52,415 bases of DNA from Acetobacter okinawensis (GTDB taxonomy: Bacteria; Pseudomonadota; Alphaproteobacteria; Acetobacterales; Acetobacteraceae): contig NZ_JOPJ01000015.1 of the NCBI RefSeq assembly GCF_002153655.1, positions 1-52,415 on the forward strand, given 5' to 3'. Numbering within the stretch: the stretch's first letter is position 1; each line of letters opens with the position of its first letter. The notes beneath the pieces are model-generated. The model did no database searches. It saw only the letters and a program-made list of their open reading frames with translations, and was not told where the DNA came from. The position numbers and the translations under genes were made by a program. Of this stretch, positions 10,917 to 18,910 are shown one piece after another.

Positions 10917-12389
10917 ATGACGAATGCTTTACACCTAGCCCCTCCCCCAACGCATGGATTGCTGGACGACTACAGGACGCCCGATTTTTTTTGCGAACTC
11001 ATGAACCGTAAAGTGCCCGCGCCCCCTATTATTGACTGCATAAAAAAACGGCTTTCATCACTACAAATACAGGAACTTCAGAACCGTACCGCATCTGCTG
11101 AAGCGCAGCTTTATAGAATGGGCATTACCTTTACTGTTTATACTGACCGCGAAGCCATTGACCGTATTCTGCCGTTTGACGCCATTCCCCGTATTATTAC
11201 GGCGGATGAGTGGCAACATATCGAGCGCGGTGTGCAACAACGTATTCAGGCCATCAATCTTTTTTTGCATGATATTTACCATGAGCGGCATATCTTAAAT
11301 GATGGCATAGTTCCTGCTGACTTGGTGCTGCAAAATGCCAATTACTGTCAGGCTATGGTCGGACTGGATGTACCCGGCGGTGTGTATGTTCATATTAACG
11401 GTACTGACCTTATTCGTGACCAGCAAGGCCGCTTTCTGGTGCTGGAGGACAATGCCCGTACCCCCTCTGGCGTATCCTACGTTATAGAAAACAGGCACAT
11501 GATGCTCAGGCTTATGCCTGATCTGGCATCCGGGCTGCCCATCCGATCCGTTGAGGAATACGGACCACGGCTGCACAATGCCCTGTGCGAGGTTGCACCC
11601 ACGGGGGTGGATGACCCACAGGTTGTTCTGCTTTCTCCCGGAATTTACAATTCTGCCTATTTTGAACATGTTTTTCTATCGCGGGAGATGGGTGTTCCTC
11701 TGGTGGAAGGCAAAGACCTGTTTGTGCATGAGCATAAAGTGTTCATGCGCACGGTTATGGGGCCAAAGCCGGTTCATTCCATTTACCGACGCCTGAATGA
11801 TGAATTTCTGGACCCCCTTGCATTCAATGCGGATAGCCTGCTTGGTGTGCCCGGACTTGTGGAGGCCTACCGCCGAGGCAATGTTACGTTGGCCAATGCA
11901 CTGGGTACAGGCGTTGCGGATGACAAGGCCGTTTATGCCTATATGCCCCGTATTATCCGTTACTACCTGAATGAAGACCCGATACTGGACAGCGTGGAAA
12001 CCCATATATGCGCAGAGCCGGAAGGGCTGGCCTATACTCTGGAAAACCTTGATAAACTGGTTGTTAAACCCGTAGGAGAATCAGGCGGATATGGGTTGCT
12101 TATAGGCCCGCAGGCTACTCGGGCCGAACTGGATGATTTTGCCAGAAAACTGCGGGATAATCCCGCCAACTACATCAGCCAGCCTACAATTGGCCTGTCT
12201 GTAACGCCAACACTGTGCGGCACTTCCGTGGAAGCGCGGCATGTGGACCTTAGACCGTTTGCTGTAACCGGTCGGTCCGTATGGGTTCTGCCCGGTGGTC
12301 TGTCCCGCGTTGCATTGCGCAAAGGTTCGCTGGTGGTCAACTCGTCCCAAGGTGGCGGCTCCAAAGATACATGGGTCATGGCATCATGA
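10917..12389 (+). CDS. Circularly permuted ATP-grasp protein (type 2)
   Basis: The 490-residue protein matches the circularly permuted ATP-grasp family in length and in motifs such as GVYVHINGTDLIRDQQGRFLVLEDNARTPSGVSYVIENR and LVVKPVGESGGYGLLIG, which form the nucleotide- and metal-binding parts. ATP-grasp enzymes activate a carboxylate as acyl phosphate and join it to an amine or similar group; for this family the substrate is not established. An excellent ribosome site (GGGAGG) precedes the ATG. The stop overlaps the start of the Alpha-E gene as ATGA, implying coupled translation and a stoichiometric partnership. Confidence 0.92.
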   Translation: MTNALHLAPPPTHGLLDDYRTPDFFCELMNRKVPAPPIIDCIKKRLSSLQIQELQNRTASAEAQLYRMGITFTVYTDREAIDRILPFDAIPRIITADEWQHIERGVQQRIQAINLFLHDIYHERHILNDGIVPADLVLQNANYCQAMVGLDVPGGVYVHINGTDLIRDQQGRFLVLEDNARTPSGVSYVIENRHMMLRLMPDLASGLPIRSVEEYGPRLHNALCEVAPTGVDDPQVVLLSPGIYNSAYFEHVFLSREMGVPLVEGKDLFVHEHKVFMRTVMGPKPVHSIYRRLNDEFLDPLAFNADSLLGVPGLVEAYRRGNVTLANALGTGVADDKAVYAYMPRIIRYYLNEDPILDSVETHICAEPEGLAYTLENLDKLVVKPVGESGGYGLLIGPQATRAELDDFARKLRDNPANYISQPTIGLSVTPTLCGTSVEARHVDLRPFAVTGRSVWVLPGGLSRVALRKGSLVVNSSQGGGSKDTWVMAS

Positions 12390-13402
12390 TAATTGTTTCC
12401 CCCACTCCCCTCCTGTCCCGTTATGCGGAATGTATGATGTGGCTGGCGCGCTATATGGAGCGCATGGAGAATCTGGCCCGGCTGCTGGAAGTTACGGAAA
12501 CATTTGTCCGAAATGCTGAGGGACAGACAGCTTGGGATTCCATTCTGGCCATCAACTCGGACGAGAGCCTGTTTGAGCATCTTCATACCACTGCGCAGCC
12601 TGCTGAAATTGTGCCGTTTTACGTAACCGAAAGCCGCAATCCGTCCTCTCTGGTGTCGCTCGCCCAGGCAGTGCGTGAAAACGCACGGGCCGTACGCCCC
12701 CTTGTGTCCATTGAGTTATGGACGCAGCTTAATGTTTTTTCACGCAATCTGCTTAATCTCAGAAATGGGGACATGGCAGAGCATAACCTTGCAGAGTTGT
12801 GCACACGGGTCCGGCAGGATTGTCAGACTCACTTTGGTATTGCCGAGGGCACACTCTACCGCGATCAGGCGTGGCTGTTCTACCGGCTGGGCAAGGCATT
12901 GGAACGGAGCGACCAGATTACACGGCTGATTGATATTCGCTATCATATGCTCCTGCCCCGCTCCGAAGCGCCGGGATCGGATATTGATCTGACGCAATGG
13001 ACATCTGTCCTGCGTTCGGCCGCTGCGTATCATGCCTTCCGGCGCTTGCGCCCTGTAACACTGACACCAGCCAATATTGTTGGTTTTCTGCTTAAAAATG
13101 ATGGCTTCCCGCGCTCACTCAGTACAAATCTGCGGCAGATAGATGAGACACTGACCCTGCTGGCAGCCCATGATAACCTGCGCAAAATATGCTCCCCGCT
13201 GCGGGAATGTGTGGCAGAACTTCGTGCAAGCCTACAGGACCAGACAGCAGAAGAAATTATTATCCGTGGCCTGCATGATTATATGAACTGGATACAGAAC
13301 CAGATCAGCCATTTACAAAACGCCATAGCGGCAACATTCTGGCCAGCACCTGTTTGTCCCGATGCTGCTGCAGCGATCATAGCAGATCAGGAGCAGAATT
13401 AA
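12386..13402 (+). CDS. Alpha-E domain-containing protein
   Basis: A 338-residue, largely helical protein beginning MIIVSPTPLLSRYAECMMWLARYMERMENLARLLEV, the hallmark start of the Alpha-E family, and including RDQAWLFYRLGKALERSDQITRLID. The family is almost always encoded beside circularly permuted ATP-grasp and transglutaminase genes. It has conserved charged residues but no proven activity. The ATG overlaps the ATP-grasp stop by four bases. A start 35 codons further upstream would lie inside the ATP-grasp gene and is unlikely. Confidence 0.9.
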   Translation: MIIVSPTPLLSRYAECMMWLARYMERMENLARLLEVTETFVRNAEGQTAWDSILAINSDESLFEHLHTTAQPAEIVPFYVTESRNPSSLVSLAQAVRENARAVRPLVSIELWTQLNVFSRNLLNLRNGDMAEHNLAELCTRVRQDCQTHFGIAEGTLYRDQAWLFYRLGKALERSDQITRLIDIRYHMLLPRSEAPGSDIDLTQWTSVLRSAAAYHAFRRLRPVTLTPANIVGFLLKNDGFPRSLSTNLRQIDETLTLLAAHDNLRKICSPLRECVAELRASLQDQTAEEIIIRGLHDYMNWIQNQISHLQNAIAATFWPAPVCPDAAAAIIADQEQN

Positions 13403-13456
13403 ATGAAGGCAGGCTGAGAACTGCCATTTGGAATGCATGGGCGGAGCGCAGATATC

Positions 13457-14041
13457 ATGATTGGAAAACTCTTTTCTCCAAAAGTTTTCATACCTGTTTT
13501 GGCCGCCAGTTTTTGCATAATCAGCCTGCCATCCCTGAACCGGCCGGCCCATGCGGCTTTGGCTGAGGGTGCAAAAGCACCAAATTTTACACTCGAAGGC
13601 GCATTGGCGGGGAAAAACATAACGTTTTCCCTTAGGGCTGCCCTTACCAAAGGGCCAGTCGTTCTTTATTTTTTTCCAGCGGCCTTCACCGCAGGCTGCA
13701 CGCAGGAGGCCCATGACTTTGCTGCGGCTGCCGATCAGTTCAAAGCTCAGGGGGCCACGCTGGTAGGCATAACGGCTGGCAACACCGACAGGGTCGCAGA
13801 GTTTTCTAAAGTTGAATGTCGGGACCGTTTTGCTGTGCTGGCTGACCCTGGGGCTCTGACTGCTGTGCTGTATCACTCGGTCAACACCGAGCATCAGACT
13901 TTGCTTTCACAACGCACATCATATGTTATTGCACCCGATGGCACTATTTTGTTGAGCTTCACCAGCAATAATCCGGAGCAGCATGTGGCGGAAACACTGG
14001 ATGCCTTAAAAAAGTGGCACAACAATAAAATGCAAAAATAA
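13457..14041 (+). CDS. Exported peroxiredoxin (AhpC/TSA, Bcp-like)
   Basis: Peroxiredoxins reduce peroxides through a reactive cysteine. Here the peroxidatic Cys81 lies in FPAAFTAGC, which fits PxxxTxxC. The 194-residue protein carries an N-terminal signal peptide (about 1-34, ending AHA), so it should act in the periplasm. I use the ATG giving MIGKLFSPK, which places the basic residues directly before the hydrophobic core; an ATG eight codons earlier is possible. The gene sits 54 bases after the Alpha-E gene on the same strand and may be cotranscribed with the ATP-grasp pair. A resolving cysteine may be Cys128 in VECRDRFAVLADP, but this is unsure. Confidence 0.87.
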   Translation: MIGKLFSPKVFIPVLAASFCIISLPSLNRPAHAALAEGAKAPNFTLEGALAGKNITFSLRAALTKGPVVLYFFPAAFTAGCTQEAHDFAAAADQFKAQGATLVGITAGNTDRVAEFSKVECRDRFAVLADPGALTAVLYHSVNTEHQTLLSQRTSYVIAPDGTILLSFTSNNPEQHVAETLDALKKWHNNKMQK

Positions 14042-14054
14042 CACTACGCTGCCT

Positions 14055-14117
14055 AAAAGGTCATGCTGCATGTGGGCCCAACTCCAATAAATATTGGAAA
14101 ATTGCGCATGACCTTTT
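14055..14117 (+). terminator. 12-bp inverted repeat with internal hairpin after peroxiredoxin gene
   Basis: AAAAGGTCATGC (14055-14066) pairs perfectly with GCATGACCTTTT (14106-14117). The 39-base loop contains a second small hairpin, CCAAT-AAAT-ATTGG. The right arm ends in TTTT, as in an intrinsic terminator for the peroxiredoxin gene. It ends only 12 bases before the lactonase ATG, so the structure could also shape the leader or translation start of that gene. Confidence 0.6.
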
Positions 14118-14129
14118 AATATAAGTCCC

Positions 14130-15434
14130 ATGAAGCACAAACAGAATATGATCAGCCGCCGTATTTTTGGCTTTTCGCTTGTGGGTATTGGTCTGTCGTC
14201 TTCCTTTGACAAAGTGCTGGCCGACAGCGCCCCACCGCCTGCGCCCATTCCCAAAGCGGCTTTACCTCGGGCCAACCCGGATAAGGCTGCAAAAAAATCG
14301 GGGCCGCGTATTTTATGCTATGTTGGCGGCTATACACGTTCCGGTCCTGCTGAAAGTAATGCCACAGGTATTACGCTGTTTGAAATGAATGCACAAAATG
14401 GCATTCTAACGCAGTTGGGCCACGTAACGCCCGCAGACAACCCGTCTTTTCTGGCTTTATCACCTGACCAGAACACCTTGTACACCGTAAACGAAATGAG
14501 TGATTTTGAAGGCGGCCATACGGGCTCCGTTACAGCCTTCAGGGTTGATCGCCATACAGGTGTTCTAACTAAACTGAATGTCATGAGTAGTGGTGGAGCG
14601 GACCCGGCTCATTTGAGTGTCCATCCATCCGGACGATATTTGTTTATTGCCAATTACACTGGCGGCAGCGCCGCTGTCATGCGTATCCAACCAGATGGCA
14701 GTCTGGGCCTGCTGACGGATCTTGTGCATAATACCGGGCCTAAAATGCCTGAGCGGGCAGCAGATAATCCTCCCGGCAATTATGCGGTGAGCGATCATTC
14801 GGCCTCTCATGTCCATATGATTCAGACAGATGTTGGCGGAAAATTTGTCCTAGCCTGTGATGCTGGGCTGGACAGGGTTTATGTGTGGTCGTTTGATATG
14901 CAGAGCGGCACCTTAAAACCGGCAGAAAAACCATGGTTGGCCATGGAGCCCGGCTCCGCCCCCCGCCATTTCTGTTTCAGCCATGATGGCAAAGTAATTT
15001 ACATTCTGGGTGAGCAGGACTCCCGCGTTGTCGTGGCAGATTATGACACACAGACAGGGGCAATGCAGGTTAAACAGACAGCATCAACCGTAACGGCCCA
15101 GTTCCGCGGCAGCACACTGGCGGCTGAAATCATTCTTCATCCAAACGGAAAATTTTTATATGTAACCAACAGGCTGGGTAATGCCATTGCCTGCTTTAAG
15201 GTGCATGAAGATGGGTCCATCACCTTGTTTGATGAGGTCTGGGCACATGCGGATTACGGGCGTGCGTTAAGCTTTGACCCATCTGGTCAGTTCGTATTTG
15301 TGGCCAACCAGCGCAGTGATTGTATTACGTCTTTTCACGTCAACCCAGACACAGGATTGCTAGAATTTACCTGGCATTTTGTGCCCATAGGCACACCAAC
15401 ATCGTTTGTTTTTACAGTGCTTGATTCTGAGTAG
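14130..15434 (+). CDS. Tat-exported lactonase-family beta-propeller protein
   Basis: The 434-residue protein starts with a twin-arginine signal (SRRIFGF at about residues 9-15, a hydrophobic stretch, then a cut near VLA). The rest is a seven-bladed propeller of the 6-phosphogluconolactonase (Pgl/YbhE) superfamily, with repeats such as YVGGYTRSG, NPSFLALSPDQNTLYTVNE, DPAHLSVHPSGRYLFIANY and APRHFCFSHDGKVIYILGE. In acetic acid bacteria glucose is oxidised in the periplasm to gluconolactone, and an exported lactonase would hydrolyse it. That role is inferred, since the phosphorylated substrate of cytosolic Pgl would not be found there. The ribosome site is weak. A hairpin follows the gene. Confidence 0.85.
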   Translation: MKHKQNMISRRIFGFSLVGIGLSSSFDKVLADSAPPPAPIPKAALPRANPDKAAKKSGPRILCYVGGYTRSGPAESNATGITLFEMNAQNGILTQLGHVTPADNPSFLALSPDQNTLYTVNEMSDFEGGHTGSVTAFRVDRHTGVLTKLNVMSSGGADPAHLSVHPSGRYLFIANYTGGSAAVMRIQPDGSLGLLTDLVHNTGPKMPERAADNPPGNYAVSDHSASHVHMIQTDVGGKFVLACDAGLDRVYVWSFDMQSGTLKPAEKPWLAMEPGSAPRHFCFSHDGKVIYILGEQDSRVVVADYDTQTGAMQVKQTASTVTAQFRGSTLAAEIILHPNGKFLYVTNRLGNAIACFKVHEDGSITLFDEVWAHADYGRALSFDPSGQFVFVANQRSDCITSFHVNPDTGLLEFTWHFVPIGTPTSFVFTVLDSE

Positions 15435-15447
15435 GTATAAGAAAAAA

Positions 15448-15471
15448 GCGCCGCACCCAAAGGTGCGGCGC
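15448..15471 (-). terminator. Strong intrinsic terminator of the sulfate-binding protein gene
   Basis: A perfect 10-bp GC-rich stem (GCGCCGCACC with GGTGCGGCGC) closes a four-base loop. On the minus strand it is followed at once by TTTTTT, placing it 12 bases after the stop at 15483. On the plus strand it may also help end the lactonase transcript. Confidence 0.92.
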
Positions 15472-15482
15472 ATAAGCCTGTT

Positions 15483-16517
15483 TTACTTGTAGAGGCTGTC
15501 AAAAACCCCACCGTCCGAAAAATGCTCTTTTTGCAACTTGGTCCACCCACCAAGGCTTTTAACATCAAATGTATCCACTTTGGGGAACAAGGCTTTGCTT
15601 TCTTCCAAAATGGCAGGGTCAACTGGCCGGAAGTAATGCTTTACACCAATTCTCTGACCTTCTGGAGTGAACAGAAAATCCAGATATGCTTTGGCCACCT
15701 CTTCCGTACCATGAGCTTTGACGTTTTTATCCACAATAGAAGCCGGAGGCTCTGCCAGAATGGTCTGGGAGGGAACAACAATTTCAAACTTGTCCGGGCC
15801 GATATCCCGCGCAGCAAGCAGGGCTTCGTCCTCCCATGCCAGCAGAACGTCCCCCAGATTGCGCTGAACAAAGCTGTTGGTTGCACCTCGGGCTCCCGTA
15901 TCCAGCACGGGCACGTGCTTGAACAGGTTTTTGAGGTACGCTTTAGCCGTTTCTGGCGTACCATCTTTCTGATGCAGCGCCCAACCCCAGGCCGCCAGAT
16001 AGTTCCAGCGCGCTCCGCCAGAGGTTTTGGGGTTGGGTGTAATGACCTGCACACCATCACGGATCAGATCGGGCCAGTCATGAATGTTCTTGGGATTGCC
16101 TTTGCGGACCAAAAACACAATGGTGCTGGTGTATGGCGTTGCATTGTGGGGCAGCCGGCTCTGCCAGTCGGCTGCGATCAGGCCATGCTGGGCAAGTAGA
16201 TCAATGTCATAGGCCAGCCCAAGCGTTACAACATCTGCCGGGGCGCCTTCAAGCACGGAGCGAGCCTGCGCGCCAGAGCCGCCATGTGCTGACTTGACGC
16301 TCACGGTATCCGCAGGGTGTTCCTTGTGCCACTGAGCGCCAAATGCCTTGTTGACATCAGCATACAGCTCACGCGTCGGGTCGTAGGAGACATTCAAAAG
16401 ATGATAGGATTCCGCGTAACTGGCCGAAGCCTGAAGCCCGACAAGAAGGGAAACACCCAAAACAGCCGTTGTTTTAAGAACGGCGCGGCGGATCTGAGAA
16501 AAGCTGTTCTGTTTCAT
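15483..16517 (-). CDS. Periplasmic sulfate/thiosulfate-binding protein
   Basis: The 344-residue protein has a signal peptide (about 1-35, ending SYA) and the features of the Sbp/CysP family: LLNVSYDPTRELYADVNKAF at the mature start, SVKSAHGGSGAQARSVLEGAPADVVTLGLAYDID and ITPNPKTSGGARWNYLAAWG, whose backbone holds the oxyanion. It would capture sulfate or thiosulfate for a CysTWA permease. No permease genes are adjacent. The ATG giving MKQNSF has AAGGAA at good spacing; the frame extends upstream without such support. It lies 28 bases after the OprO-like porin gene, so the two are one operon, pairing outer-membrane entry with periplasmic capture of the anion. Confidence 0.9.
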   Translation of the reverse strand: MKQNSFSQIRRAVLKTTAVLGVSLLVGLQASASYAESYHLLNVSYDPTRELYADVNKAFGAQWHKEHPADTVSVKSAHGGSGAQARSVLEGAPADVVTLGLAYDIDLLAQHGLIAADWQSRLPHNATPYTSTIVFLVRKGNPKNIHDWPDLIRDGVQVITPNPKTSGGARWNYLAAWGWALHQKDGTPETAKAYLKNLFKHVPVLDTGARGATNSFVQRNLGDVLLAWEDEALLAARDIGPDKFEIVVPSQTILAEPPASIVDKNVKAHGTEEVAKAYLDFLFTPEGQRIGVKHYFRPVDPAILEESKALFPKVDTFDVKSLGGWTKLQKEHFSDGGVFDSLYK

Positions 16518-16545
16518 AAGTCTGTTCCTTAATAATAGCATCAGA

Positions 16546-18225
16546 TTAGAAAGCGGCCTGCACACGACCGACAACCGCATTGCCACTCCGTCCCAGCAAG
16601 TCCGTGCTCACACCTGCTGCACTTGAAACACTGAAATGCGTGTAATCAAGCATGATCTTGATATGCTGATTGGGGTACCAGTTCAGCCCACCTTGCCAGA
16701 CAGTCTGTTTATTTCCACCTGTTTTGCCATCAGCAGCCACAAGGGTTCCTGCGCTGTTGATTGTAGTACCAGATGTGCGCAGGTCAGTTACGCTCCAACG
16801 CCCACTGATTTCCAAAGCCCCCCAGTGTCCCTTTGCCGGGTCAAAGTCATATTCAACGCCGGGGGTCGTAAAGGCACCAATTTTTTCATTATATCCGCGC
16901 CCGTGGCCGAGTAGTGTATAGTTGGCAGCAACGTACCAGCCATCGAAATTGAGGGATGGTAGGGTTGCATTCCCTGCGACGTTATCATGCTGCACACCAA
17001 TGTGATAATATTCGCCTTTGAGCAGGAATTTTTTATACCGGAAGCCAAACTGTGGCCCCGCCGCCCAGACTTGGGAAATATTGGTTAATGCACCAGAGGT
17101 CAGCAACTGGGTTTCACCCAGCGGCACCTCGGGGTTATCTTTAAGTGCTGTATAGTTTCTGCCACTGCCAGTCTGGTTGACCTTAAAGGCTGCTGTTGCG
17201 CCCACACCAACATGCACATCAATGTTTTTAGAGACATAAGGCCGACCTGTGGCGCGGAATACACCACCTGTCTGGCTGTCTGTGATCGTGGTTGTGTTCG
17301 TGCGGTCACCATACTTCTGTCCGGTGAAATATCCCGCAACCAGCCAGCGTTTTTCGTAATGTTCGCCGCCAACACTAAACCGGCCAACGCCACCGGCAAT
17401 GTTACGCACCAGATCAACAATGGTCGGGCGTTCCAGAAACTCAAATGCCCCAGAACGCTCTGCGCTGTCTTCTTCCATACGTGGTTGAAAATACCCGACT
17501 GTCAGGGTTGTGTTATGCAGCCCCGTGTAATTCAGGTTCGCCTCAAACAGGCTTACATTACCATCACTATTATTGGCACCAAAATCGGGGGTTACGTTAA
17601 CAACCCAGTCTTTATAACGCCAGGATAGATACAGGCGAAGCCGGCGGGCATTTTCTGTGAATTTGTTAAAATTCCCAGCAGATTCATGCCCGCGCTGACC
17701 TACGCCCATAAAGCCGCCAAAATCTTCCTGCGCCAGAAGGCCAATGGAAAAAGCATAGGCTTTATCATCAGACGCAATCGTCGGGCGGCCTTTGGGGAAG
17801 CCGATCTTGATTCCCCCCACATCCACACTCTCATCCTTGGCAGAAGCGGCTTTAAATGCCCCCCATGACTGGACCGGGCTTTCCGGCAAAGCAATCCTGC
17901 TTTCATTAGGGCTACGCGGCCCATTGTTTACAGGCACCACCGGGTCTTCCCTGAACCGCGGCTGAGCATCATCTTCATTGCCAGCTATGAGGGTGTGTGG
18001 TTTACGGGCAAGCCTGTGGTTTTGCGGTGCAGATGCATGCTCATATTTGTCGACACGTGCTTGCAGACGATGGATTTCCCCCATCATCTCACGATGCATT
18101 GCAGCAATTTCCCGCCTCAGGGCTGCATTTTCAGCATCTGATGATGCAGCCATAGTGACGGAAGGCAAAAAAAGGCTAGAAACCGTTGTTGTTAACAGAA
18201 TGCTCGCCCGAACAGACACAGCCAT
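16546..18225 (-). CDS. OprO/OprP-type anion-selective outer-membrane porin
   Basis: A 559-residue outer-membrane protein. It has a signal peptide (about 1-27, ending in MAA), a short predicted coiled coil (AENAALRREIAAMHREMMGEIHRLQARVDKYEH) and a long beta-barrel with alternating hydrophobic residues and a terminal Phe (VGRVQAAF). The pattern FNKFTENARRLRLYLSWRYKDWVVNVTPDFG fits phosphate-selective porins O and P. Because it is cotranscribed with a sulfate-binding protein, I infer that it admits sulfate or organosulfur anions rather than phosphate. I use the ATG preceded by GGGGGA; a TTG four codons upstream lacks this. An inverted repeat lies about 50 bases upstream. Confidence 0.88.
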   Translation of the reverse strand: MAVSVRASILLTTTVSSLFLPSVTMAASSDAENAALRREIAAMHREMMGEIHRLQARVDKYEHASAPQNHRLARKPHTLIAGNEDDAQPRFREDPVVPVNNGPRSPNESRIALPESPVQSWGAFKAASAKDESVDVGGIKIGFPKGRPTIASDDKAYAFSIGLLAQEDFGGFMGVGQRGHESAGNFNKFTENARRLRLYLSWRYKDWVVNVTPDFGANNSDGNVSLFEANLNYTGLHNTTLTVGYFQPRMEEDSAERSGAFEFLERPTIVDLVRNIAGGVGRFSVGGEHYEKRWLVAGYFTGQKYGDRTNTTTITDSQTGGVFRATGRPYVSKNIDVHVGVGATAAFKVNQTGSGRNYTALKDNPEVPLGETQLLTSGALTNISQVWAAGPQFGFRYKKFLLKGEYYHIGVQHDNVAGNATLPSLNFDGWYVAANYTLLGHGRGYNEKIGAFTTPGVEYDFDPAKGHWGALEISGRWSVTDLRTSGTTINSAGTLVAADGKTGGNKQTVWQGGLNWYPNQHIKIMLDYTHFSVSSAAGVSTDLLGRSGNAVVGRVQAAF

Positions 18226-18274
18226 AAGTTCCCCCAAAACTTAAACATTTTTACTTGGACATATTTCAATTCAA

Positions 18275-18296
18275 CAAAACAGAATTTCTTGTTTTG
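18275..18296 (-). promoter_or_regulatory. Inverted repeat upstream of the porin-sbp operon, possible operator
   Basis: CAAAAC (18275-18280) and GTTTTG (18291-18296) flank the near-symmetrical core AGAATTTCTT. The repeat lies 50-71 bases upstream of the porin ATG, a usual place for an operator or activator site. A CysB-like LysR protein would be a natural candidate given the sulfate genes, but nothing in the sequence proves this. Confidence 0.35.
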
Positions 18297-18392
18297 GAAT
18301 CGTATCATTCACAACATGAAAGACGCATCATTACCCAGCTTTACCTAAAAAGCACATGAAATGGTTATGGGAAAACAAAGTGTGCACCGCAG

Positions 18393-18422
18393 GCGTTCTA
18401 CAGATCACAACGTGTAGAACGC
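18393..18422 (-). terminator. Perfect 10-bp hairpin after the 69-aa gene
   Basis: GCGTTCTACA (18393-18402) and TGTAGAACGC (18413-18422) are perfect inverted repeats with a ten-base loop. Read on the minus strand it begins ten bases after the stop of the small gene. No T tract follows directly, so it could be a factor-dependent terminator or a 3' stabilising structure. Confidence 0.55.
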
Positions 18423-18431
18423 GCCACCCAC

Positions 18432-18641
18432 TCAAGCTATGTTCTGGTTATATTGCTCAAAAGTCGTTTTGAATTTACGGATAACGGAAGTCCGCAGGTC
18501 CTGCCCACTGGGGTAGCGCTTGTTATGCAGACTTTGAACGCTTTCATGTGCTGCATAAAAACGACGGGTCCGGCGGTCTTCTTCAAGAATAATGGCACCA
18601 ACAAATGTGCCGTTGATTTCAATAATACGCGATTCAAACAT
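18432..18641 (-). CDS. Small basic protein of unknown function (69 aa)
   Basis: The 69-residue protein is soluble and looks like a compact domain: a beta-rich start (ESRIIEINGTFVGAIILEE), a basic turn (DRRTRRFYAAHESV) and a helical C terminus. I do not recognise the family. A clear ribosome site (GGAAGGA) precedes the ATG, and a perfect hairpin follows the stop, which together argue for a real single-gene transcript. The neighbouring 206 bases towards the porin and 269 bases towards the metallo-hydrolase hold no other gene I can support. Confidence 0.72.
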   Translation of the reverse strand: MFESRIIEINGTFVGAIILEEDRRTRRFYAAHESVQSLHNKRYPSGQDLRTSVIRKFKTTFEQYNQNIA

Positions 18642-18910
18642 CTTTTTAATCCTTCCGGGTAATATCTGACCCAGAAGGTTATTAAACCCACTGGTCAGGT
18701 GCTGGTATTTTCAACATCACTACATCGGCAAAGCCGACACATTCGACCAAACGGGTTTGTCATCTTGTTACGCTCCTTGTGGGCCACGCTGTTAACGCGT
18801 GGTTTTGTATCCACCATATTTCCACGATAGTCAATTATATAATTTTAGAAATCGTTGTTTTTTTATACCACTATAATTGTTGTTATTTATTTATGCTCCG
18901 GTATCCCCTG

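Noticed and set aside
18784-18806. CCACGC/GCGTGG hairpin followed by TTTT on the plus strand
   Set aside because: No plus-strand gene ends near it, and on the minus strand no T run follows, so it has no gene to terminate.
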